Shown here: piece by piece, positions 33,800 through 44,900 of the stretch | Layout: every line of letters begins with the position of its first letter | Numbering within the stretch: the stretch's first letter is position 1 | NCBI GenBank assembly: GCA_024516035.1 | Contig: CM044958.1 | Location: 10,171,670 to 10,235,669 of the forward strand | From: Bactericera cockerelli | Taxonomy: Eukaryota; Arthropoda; Insecta; Hemiptera; Triozidae | Direction: 5' to 3' | Length of the DNA: 64,000 nucleotides | Notes under the pieces: generated by a model | Told to the model about the DNA's origin: nothing | Seen by the model: the letters and a program-made list of their open reading frames with translations, nothing else | The model's database searches: none | Program-made: the position numbers and the translations under genes

Positions 33800-35600
33800 C
33801 TGTATAAAAAAAAATATGAAAAAAAACTGTACATCAGAATGTCGCCTAGAAAATAAATTTCGCTAAAGAACAAAGCAGTGAAATAGGTGGAGGAGTTCTA
33901 AGGCAGTAAATTGTAGGCTACACTTTTAAAGTCATTAATGTTAAAAGTAACAAGATAAGGTAACTAAAATTGCTCTTGCTCTAACTTTACACACAAAGAT
34001 AAACACACTACTATTCAATCAGTAATATAAACGAAAAATTCAAGAGAAATTCAGCCATTAAGTTCCAGTTGCTGAGATTGAGAGTATTATCGTGAATTAA
34101 TAGGTATTAATGGATTGGAAGTATCTTTCAATGGAGGAACTGTTTTAATGAAACTGTTTTGAATTTCGTGAATACACAGAAAACCACTTGACTGAAAATC
34201 ATCATACGCTGTCTTCTTTTCAAGATAAAAGTAAATGACACATTAAGTCATGATGGCCGTGATCAAAATTTAATCATCACCTGACAACTGAATTATCTTA
34301 CTTAAGTGCCCATGTGAAGTATGGTATGAATGGAATAGTCATCGTTGAAAATCTGAAGTACCCTATCCACATGCATGTTGGATTAATGGGTATTCTTAGT
34401 ACTTGCCTTGGCAGAATAAACAAAATATATTTTATAGTACTAGTCTGCGAACTATAAAACTCACACAGATTCTTTGATAAAATTTTAAAAGTCATGATCC
34501 CTTAACTTTCAAGATCACAAAATTTCACTACTGAACTCAAATATACATAAAAAATTTTTAACAATTCTACAGAATTTCAAGAGCATTGCTATATAAAATA
34601 AAATTAGAAAAATCATTTTTAATTTTCAGCAATATAGTTATCTGTTTTGTCTAGATCTTCTTTATTATATTATTCCTTTCTGGTATGATTGATTTGATAT
34701 CAAGATCAGTAATGAAATCTTCTTTTTCCTAAATATATCATTTATAGTTGGCAATTGAAGTTTTTTTTCTAGTTTCGACCAGCATATAGATATGTTTTAT
34801 TTATTAAACAACAAACATAATTATCAAAGTTGGTAGATAAAGTCCAGAGAGAGATTGGGAGGAAAAGTCCCCAGAATACTGGATGCATTCCCTCTCTGGA
34901 TCGCCAAGGACAGGGATTGGTAGAGGTAGGTCTTGGCTTTTGGGTATCCACTTTTCTCTTTTTATTTTTTCCCCATTTCTTCGACAAGATCCTTCATCTC
35001 CTGGCAGAAAGGGCCCATGGACTCAACTGCCAATTCTTTGAAAATATATCCATTGTTTTCGATGTTAGAATTTTTTCTAACATCAATGTTGGCAATTGAT
35101 TTGGTGCTGTTATCATATTTGGCTCCAAAGAGAAAGTAACCAAAATGCAATTTTTTAGAAAACTAGATAGGTATCCAAATGCGGATTGAGCTTTCATAGT
35201 AGGCAAAATATATTTATATGTGTATAAAGTAATATGTCTAAGATACTATATCCAAGAGAAAACACATTTTTTAACCTCACAGAATAACAGAGAATTTTTT
35301 TTTTAATTTGTGGAATGAGGCCCTTTCTCTTTGGCACCCTAACATTAGCTCAATAAATAGACAACTTTATGATGAATCTAGCCAGAAAAAGAGGAAATGT
35401 TTTAATTTTAGAACCAATGTTTTTGTACAGCATAATGCAAAATGGGACTACCTGTCTTGCGCTGACAGTCTAAATAAAGCATTTATACTTATACAGATTT
35501 TTTTATACATCACTTAGATATGTGTTCCTCTGGAACAAATTGCAAGAGTTTTTTTGATTTAAATATTTTTTTCTTTCTTTATTGGCACCTTTTTGACATT
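33800..35600. other. Intergenic AT-rich region, no gene supported
   Basis: Short frames here (34298-34495, 34769-35206, 35308-35517) overlap on both strands and show no family features. A stretch at 34855-34930 (AATACTGGATGCATTCCCTC) weakly resembles 48707-48770, so it is probably an old repeat. Confidence 0.5.
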
Positions 35601-35765
35601 TTCATGTCTTTGCTCTGGCACATAACCAAAATTATGTAACGAAATTAAGTAACGAAATTATGTAACGAAATTATGTAACGAAATTATGTGACGAAATTAT
35701 GTAACGAAATTATGTAACGAAATATTAAATTGACATTTTCATGTCTTTGCTCTGGCACATAGCCG
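35597..35765 (+). repeat. 13 bp tandem repeats between two copies of a 30 bp sequence
   Basis: About seven units of AATTATGTAACGA (35630-35722) lie between two copies of TTGACATTTTCATGTCTTTG (35591 and 35730). Confidence 0.85.
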
Positions 35766-35944
35766 GCATAGAAATAGATGTATTTCATTGTGTAAACTAC
35801 GAATCCATCAAAAACCCGATTTTGAAAATTTTGGTCTCAAGTCTTTCTTTTTGGAACCATTCACTTGTAGTTTAACTTTCAAATAAATAAGGAAAAATAT
35901 ACATGGAATAGAATCCAAAATCTGCAATTTATTATATCATAAGA

Positions 35945-38900
35945 TTAACTCTCTAGCCACTTGATCACTAATGGAAGATCACACGTAATTGAATCCTTGT
36001 CTTTAATGAGTTCAGCTGTTTTGTCTGTATTTACTATATCTTGATTGTTATTTTCATCTAGTTCCTCTTTTTCGACTATCATCGCATCCATATTTATCTG
36101 AGGAGTACGTATTTTAATACTCATGTCACAAGGAATGGTGTCTCCTTTGTCTTCATAAAGTTGTGCTGTTTCGTCTATATACAAATCATCACTGTCTTCC
36201 ATGGTTGATACATCGGGTACTTTATCCTCTTGGCTTTGAGAATTCTTTGTGACATTATTGTTGGTGTCAACAAAAAAACTATCATTAAAACCAGTGTTCG
36301 TTTTATCATTATTTGTTTGTGCAGTGTCTAACTCTGGCACAACAGCTTCAACAAGATTCTCACTTTCCAGTATATTGTAGATCAGCTTTAAATCTTGAGA
36401 ATTGAACGTATCCTGAATCATATCGGATAGGTTTTCTACTATGCTGTTGTTTTCAATAGTTTCCATATAGTGTTCATTACTTTCGTCATGTAGTATTCGG
36501 AATGTGTCGGAAAGAAATTCTTGTGTTTCCGTCGCTCTACACTTCGTTTCTGAATTATATGAACTATATGGTTGATTTATATCAGCAGTTGGGTAGTTAT
36601 GGTCCATTTCATTGTCAACACACATCAGCTCATTTCCTTTAGTCCCTTGATTAATAATTATAGTTTGAGCATACATCATCTCATTTTCTATGATTTTTTC
36701 ATTATTGTCTGACGAAACATTCATAGTTAACTCTTTCAAAGTTTCTTTCACTATAGTCGATTTTTTGCTAACAACATCTTCTGCGTTGTTATAATCGAAA
36801 GTATCTAAGTTATTCGAAACATTTATGATTTTATCAGAAAGTTTTCTCGTAGTTTCTACAATGTTGAGTGTAGGTCCATTTACTTTGTACGCATCACCAT
36901 TGTTTATGATAGGTTTTAAGTTAATATCAACTTTTGTTTTTCCAACTGAGCGATTGATTCGTTTGGGAATCGTCTTAAAGTTCCAGTTGTCATAGTAGTC
37001 ATATTCCTCAACTTCGTCAGTTCCAGGTGACTTTACGGGGAGATTGTTATTTGCTTCTATTGAGCATTCTTTAAAACCAAACGACTTTTTGGGTGGTTTT
37101 GCAGTTCTATTCCGTGGTAGAAATATTGGTTCGCTTATTTCATTGGGGAATTTGAGCAGTAGTTTCAGGATGACTAAATTTTTCCGGTCGTTTTCTGTGA
37201 ATTCCTATAACAAAAAAATAGTTATGTTCAAAGTGATGTACATGTATGAATTGTATAAATATGTTTCCTAAAAGCACTCACGTTACGCCACGTCAACTTT
37301 GATGGGTATACAACATGGATTAGTAAACCTTCTTGGTTTTGAAATTATCAGCTGTAAAAATGGCACGCAAAAAAGACTTTACAAATTGAGTTGTATGTTC
37401 TAACTGAATTTTAAGTAATTTTATTGTTAGTTTTGACTTTACCTAGACTATTGCCCTTTGCTGAAGTTTCTTTTATTTAGTATTACTTAAAATTATATTT
37501 TACTTTTTCGCACCACAATGTGCCCAATTAGTCCTAAAATTTAATTAGAAAATTCCACTATCATGCTTGACCTAATATCGTCAAAACGGGGACTTTGCTT
37601 CGGCCGGTCAATGATAATATTTTTATATGACTTACATAATCATCTAGCGTTGTCTCGTTGGCATCTGGTTTCGTATTAAGGATCAACGTCTCTCGCCTGG
37701 TCCATGAATGTTCCTCTGAGAAAATAGAAAGAGGAAAAAATATTTTTTAGGCTAGTATTTGTTGTGGTAGCAATAATTTTTTTTTTTATTTTAAGTGGGG
37801 TTTATCGTCGCTTTCAACTGCCATGGTCATATCACGACGGGGGTTTTACCCTCCATTCGCAGGAAACTCACAAACCTGCTACTCACATTGACCTCACCCA
37901 GCCTGAGTGGGGCCGAGAAAAGCCAGCGTCACGAGAATTAGAATTTGAATGGTCACCCATCCAAGTCTTAACCTCGCTGGATGTCGCTTAACTTCGGTGT
38001 TCTGAAGCAATAAAATTAGTGAAAATAGTTTTGAGTCATCGCAGGGGTCCGAAATTAGGATCTGAAAATATGAAGCCTCCCAAAAAACACCATTTACCTA
38101 GGTAATGTGACACATTGCATAAGTTAAAATATAAAGGTGTTTATACAAACTGGTCTGAGAAAAAACTGGTAGCTCTCATATGTTTCCTGCTGCATGCTGC
38201 ATCGGTGGAATCCAACTTTTAAGGGGTAGTGCACAGTTAGGACTAAATGATCTCACAAAATATTAATTGAGCTTTTACTTGAAATTTCTATTATACAAAA
38301 TTTTAATTTGGTCCTAATATTATGTTGGTCGAATCAACATTAAACTCAAAATTAAATTTCAAATAGCTGGTTATAGAATCTTGTTAGCAGCCATCTTTTG
38401 TGTGTGCATTTTTTAACCCTTTCAGCTCTAATGGGATTATACGTCCCAAGGATAGCTTTTCCTGTTCAAGTGGGATTATATGTCCCAAACTACTAACAGA
38501 ACACCGGTCTCAGTGTTGTTTGATCACGTATCTTGTTTTCTGTTACGTGACCAAGTTTCATGTTAATACCATGTCTAGTTCTACCTCCAGATCAGTTTGA
38601 TTTCAGCAAGTGCACAGAGCAGGTGTGTCGAATCTCAAAATAATTACGTAAGTGCTGTTTATTTTCAAATCCGTGAAAGCTAAGTGCAGAAATGCAGTTA
38701 TTTAGAGTGCTTATCTAGTGTGTGGGTGATTAAAAGTTGTTCATGAAAGTTTTTCACTCACCATCTAGTGTGTGGGTGATTAAAAGTTGTTCATGAAAGT
38801 TTTTTCACTCACCATCTAGTGTGTGGGTGATTAAAAGTTGTTCATGAAAGTTTTTTCACTCACCATCTAGTGTGTGGGTGATTAAAAGTTGTTCATGAAA

Positions 38901-41900
38901 GTTTTTTCACTCACCATCTAGTGTGTGGGTGATTAAAAGTCGTTCATGAAAGGGCAGAGGTTCAATGGCGAGGCGAAAGTCTGCTATCAAATCAAACAGA
39001 GCCGACTCGTAGTGAGCCTTGGTGAATGTTTGAGCCAACGATAGGCTCTCCTGGAAATCAAACAGAAATGTAGGTATTGAAAATTCGTTTTCATATGTTT
39101 TTGTTGTTGTAGCCACTTTTGCAACAGCTGGAGGGGTGAGTGATGGTCTCCAGCCAACATTTATTTTAAAGTTGGCTCGTCCTGAACCACATATTTCTAT
39201 GTTCGATCAACCATCAGGAAGGATGGTTGATAGGACATGAGGAATAGGACTTTTCCTTATAGCCAATAAACCCTTAGGAAACTGCAAGCTAGCCTCGCTT
39301 GTAAGGATTGGCCAGTCAATTCTCTGTTTATAGTCCTCTTATAGTCGAGGCGAGTTTTCATATTATGTAATCAAGAGTTTTGTATGAAAGGGGAGTAGCT
39401 GAGTTGAGAGTCTAAAGCCTGCTATCAAATCAGACAGAGCGTACAAGTATTAACACTTAGACGACCGGCATGGTTTTTCGTGAATTCTCTTGTGGGACCG
39501 GCGATAATACGGCTCTCCGACATCGTGTACCACCGGTGGTACACCCGGTCCATTCTGTACGAACGTGCGTGTACCACCGGTGGTACACCCGGTCGTCTAA
39601 GTGTTAAGCTTTGGTTGTGTAGACGCTAGGATACCATGAATTGAATATTTACCATCTCCAAAAAAGTGCTCCTCCTAAAAAAGTGAAGAAAATTTACCAA
39701 AAATCAAAACTACACCAAAACATTCCGTTATTTTGCTTTTTTGAGCCCATTGTACTGGACCATTACTTGAAATTACTATCTCCAAGATGACCGCCAATCA
39801 GTTGATCTTCTTCTATTATAAATATGTTTATGTTATTAATTATTAGGTTATTACTCACTTTAAAGTGTTGCAGAACAGCGTTTGCTTTCTCAGCAAGATC
39901 CTGGGCCCACATTCCGTGACAGAGATCGCATAGCTAGAACAGATGAGGAAAACAGACCTGGACTTTTTTATATCGCTAAATCCTAAAGACCATCTCGACC
40001 ACAACGGGGGGTTTAACCTCTGTTTGCTGGAAACTTACAAACAAGCTACTCAAATTAACCTCCCCCATCCTGAGTCGGACCGGAAATAGCCAGCATCACG
40101 AGGGTTTGAATTTGAATGGTCACGCATCCAAGTCTTAACCTCACTGCAATTTGTTTAACTTCAGTGATAGAACAAGAGCTGGTGTATTTGTGTCAGCGCA
40201 GCGTCACTGCCTATGGTTGATCGTTGATCTCCTCTCTCACGATGGTTGATCGCACATAGAAGTATGTGGTTCAGGGCGAGCCAAATTTGAAATAAAGTTG
40301 GCTGGAGACCATCATTCCCCCGCCAAGCTGGCTACAACAACAACTACCTATGCTGTATTTCTTTTGATCTGATACAAAGAATCTATCCTTGGGCATTTAT
40401 GAACTTTTCACTATAGGTATATTGGATTTTCCGATCCTAGTTTTTGCCAAGAGTGGTATACAGGGTGGTCCAGAAAGTTTGCACCATAATGATAGGGGTA
40501 ATAAAAGAGACCATTTCCAACAAAAATATTCCCGGACATTTTCCTTTATTTTTTGTCGTTTTCAAAATGGCCGCCAAAACGTGTGTTTTCAAATATTCCA
40601 ACTTTGGTTTGGCTTTTGATTTTTTTAATTTTTTCTGTACCACCTAGAAAAAAACGGATTGCATTTTTGAATTGAAAATAAAATTTTAATGAAAATAAAT
40701 TAAATTAACCCGTTCAATGTTTTAATGATCATGCTCATTTAGGCTGTCAAGGTTCTGAACGCACATATTTGAAAAACACACGTTTTGGCCGCCATTTTGA
40801 AAACGACAAAAAATAAAGGAAAATGTCCGGGAATATTTTTGTTGGAAATGGTCTCTTTTATTACCCCTATCATTTTGGTGCAAACTTTCTGGACCACCCT
40901 GTATGTTCTTCAACCAACCTATACGTTAAAGGTCCTATAATAGTATTCCGTTCTTCTTCTATGGCCAAAAACACCATGCACACTTGCACAGCGCACATAG
41001 AAGAATAAGAATTACCAAAGCTCTTTGTTATTGTTTTTTTAATTGTTTGTTTCAATTCGATGTTTTCCTATAATAATATTTCATTTTTATTCATAGGTCC
41101 ATGGATACAGAAGAAGAAAACTTACGTTCCACAAGAGAGTGGTCAGGTACATTGTCTTCTTGATCATCACAAGCGTGACAGGTATGCCCAGCAGGCGATC
41201 CAACTGGCGGGACAAAGCGTTCATAGCACAGGGGGACATGTCCATACCTTCATGCAACCACTGGTCTATGGCACATGAACCTGAGATCAAAGATGCTTCC
41301 CATTGACACAGGCTGGAATGAAAGGAAACATGATACTGGGATAGGCATAGCACAGGGAGTCATGTCCAATGCCCATACCTTCATGCAACAACTGGTCTAA
41401 GGCACATGAACCTGAGATCAGAGATGCTTCCCATTGACACAGGCTGGAATGAAAAGAATCATGATACTGAGATATGCTTAGCACAGGGGACATGTCCATA
41501 CCTTCATGCAACCACTGGTCTATGGCACATGAACCTGATATCACAGATGCTTCCCATTGACACAGGCTGGAATGAAAGGAAACATGATACTGGGATATGC
41601 ATAGCACAGGGGGACATGTCCATATTGTCCATACCTTCATGCAACCACTGGTCTATGGCACATGAACCTGAGATCAGAGATGCTTCCCATTGACACAGGC
41701 TGGAATGAAAGGAAACATGATACTGAGATATTCTGAAACATGATACCAACCTGGGATCCGAGCTTACGGCTTTTAGACCACAAGTACTGAGTAGTCGTCA
41801 AGGTAGCCAACCCTAACAAGCCCAGCTAGCACATGGGTTTAATGGCTTATAAAGTAAAAGCTCAATGGGTCACAATGATGGTTGATTTCGCATAATGTGG

Positions 41901-44900
41901 TTTAGGAACATGCGCGGATATAGCCCTCTTGTACTGGGGGGGCACAATCGCACAATATACCTAACTAGCAAGCCGCTTTGCAAGCCTATCGCACGCACAC
42001 ACACATATACACCACACACACATACACAAACAAATGTCAATATTTTTCGTGTCACCCATCCATTTCTTGTCCTTACTGGAGCTCAAGAATGGCTCATCAG
42101 AATTTCGCGATCAATATGTCAAATGAAGACTCCAACCCTTGCAAAAACATTCTCGCTTTGAGTTGATAGGCCGTCAGGACAAATTTCGAGAAAAATGTCA
42201 TTCAGGTCAACAAACGTAAATACTTTTTGTTTACCCATCCATTTTATGTCCTTACTCAACGTAGCTCAAAAACGGCTCATCAGAATTTCGTGATTGATAT
42301 TTCAAATGAAAACTTGAACTTTTGCTTAAAACTTTCTCTTTTTGAGTTGATACGCCGCCGCCGTGGCGCCGTCACGATAAATTTTGAGAAAAAAAATTTA
42401 ATTTCGGTCGAAAAATGTGATTTTTTTGTGTCACCCATCCATTTTTTGTTCTTACCTCGTGTAGCTGAACCCTAGAGATTAGAGATATATTCCCTGATCC
42501 AAATGAACCTATAGATAAAATTTCAGGTTTCTCGACACACATCCACACAATCTGTGTGGATTTGACAACTTTATTATTTAGTTATTTCTTATTGGTCTTA
42601 GAATTGGGAATTATTTTGGGTCCCGTGCCCCCCTAGCTTATTGAGGTCTTTTTTTTAACGGGATTAGTCTTCGAATTGGGAATTATTTTGGGTCCCGTGC
42701 CCCCTAACTTATTGAGATCTTCTTTTTAACGGGATTAGTTTTAGAATTGGGAATTATTTTGGGTCACGTGCCCCCCTAGCTTATTGAGATCTTTTTTTTT
42801 CCGGATTAATCTTAGAATTGGGAACTATTTTGGGTCCCGTGCCCCCCTAACTTATTGAGATTTTTTTACGGGATTAGTCTTAGAATTGGGAATTATTTTG
42901 GGACCCGTGCCCCCCTAACTTATTGAGATCTTTTTTTATACGGGATTAGTCTTAGAATTGGGAATTATTTTGGGGCCCGTGCCCTCCTAACTTATTGAGA
43001 TCTTTTTTTTTTACGGGATTAGTCTTAGAATTGGGAATTATTTTAGATGAGTTAGGGGGCCCGTGCCCCCCTAACTCATTTTTTATACGGGGTTAGGTAT
43101 AATGAAATTTGAGAAACACCGCTTACCGAAAAAATCTGGGGGGGCACGAGCCTCCCGTGCCCCCCCCTATATCCGCGCATGTTTAGGAAGAGCCAACTAA
43201 AGTTGGCAGGAAACCATCACTCCATCTTTTGCTATAGCCAAGCTGGTTGCTGGTTACAATAACAAAAACAACATAGTTGACTGAAGACCACCACTATCCA
43301 TCAACAGCTGTAGCCAGCCACGTTACTGGTAGTCAAGTGGTTAACGCGTTAGTCTGGTAATCCAAGTAGCGTAGGGATCCGTTGGTTCGCATCCCAGCCA
43401 GTGCACGAATTTTCCTCATTAATTTGAGTTTGTGATCACATAATAATAAGACTCTGAGGATTAAGTGGTAGAAAATGCTTTGAGCATTAACCTCGCCTGG
43501 TGGTTACCCTCCACTAAAGAGTGTAATTATTATGTTTACAACAGCAACAACAAGATGATTACCAACCGACCTCAGTAGCTTGATCGATAAGGCAGTGGAC
43601 TTGAAACCTGGAGGTCGGTGGTTCGAGTCCCGGTTTCAGCGTAGATTTAGTAAAGCGAGTTTGAGTAATTGCGATATCACGTAAGTGATTAACACAAATA
43701 TGATAACTTAAAAAAAAACTTTGAACAACATGTTTACTAACAAAAAGCACTTACATGTACTTCTCCGTCAGTGTACGCGACTCCAAGTGTCTCACACTCG
43801 CCTCCACCCTCCGCTCAATCTCCCCCAGCGCCTCCTTCACCTCCTCCTCCACTCGTCTACTCAGCTGCGGGTGAATGTAGTCCCCCCTCTCCAGGGCATG
43901 CTTCATACGACGGAAGTTAGTATAGGTCGCCGCGTCCCACCATACTGCCTCCGCCTTGCTCTGGAGTAGAAAATATAATAATAATAATATCGCCTTATTT
44001 ATACTGCCCGATTAGGACTATTAAAGTCCCATTATTCCAGCAGTCAGCCCAAGACATATTATTATGTGGTAAAAATCCCAATTGGGAGGATAACATGTCA
44101 TGCCCCAGCTGGGTTTCGAACCCACGACCTCTGGAGTCTTTGGATTCACAGAGTGCCGCCTTTACCACTGAGCTACCGGGACAGACATAATGAAATAGAT
44201 AAGAAGAACAACACTAACCTAAATGCTAAGATGACAAAGGAAACAACACGCTAAACTGACTAAACTGTACAAGAATTACCCAACAATCCGCTTAGAGATC
44301 TCACCTAGATAAAACGGTAAAAAAATCAACATTAAAAAAAGAATAGAGTGGTGTTGAATAGATTAGATTAAGAGCTTGTTTTAAAAGCCTTGGTGAAACC
44401 TTGATTTCTACTATACTTTCCTCGAATGGGGTTGTTAAAAAGTCAAAGATTTTAATGAAGTTTAATTACGTTATGTTTTCAGGATAAGGGGTTTTCTTCT
44501 TCTTTCTCTATGTGGAGGTTATTTTGAAATGAAAATGCCATCAACTATAATAGAACCAATTATTTTATAATATGAGAGCTTAAATTGTAATTCTTACTCA
44601 GATTTTGTGTACGTTTTTGTAAAAAAATAAATGATAGAAATTGATTCTCTTTAAAATGAATCAGTCCCAATTGGAATTAATAATCAGTAAAAACCTACTG
44701 GGAAAAGCTGAAACATACTTCTGGCACCAAGCCAGGTACCAGGGTCTGGGGTCTAGGGTGTAGGGTCTAGGCAAGGGTCCGCGTAGTGGAAGCCTACTTA
44801 CTTGAAATAGCCGAGGTCTGTCCTCGTTTGGAGAAAACAAAACTCTTTGGCCGCCCGTCGTGTAGGCATCCAGGAGATCTGGCAGACATTTGGGCACCTC

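Noticed and set aside
41287..41749. Open frames with repeated CQWEASLISG
   Set aside because: They arise from the tandem exon copies and only the gene-proximal copy joins real exons in phase.
41966..42030. Small Cys/Val-rich or His-rich proteins over CA repeats (also 56856-57165)
   Set aside because: Products of CA dinucleotide repeats inside the hAT-type elements.
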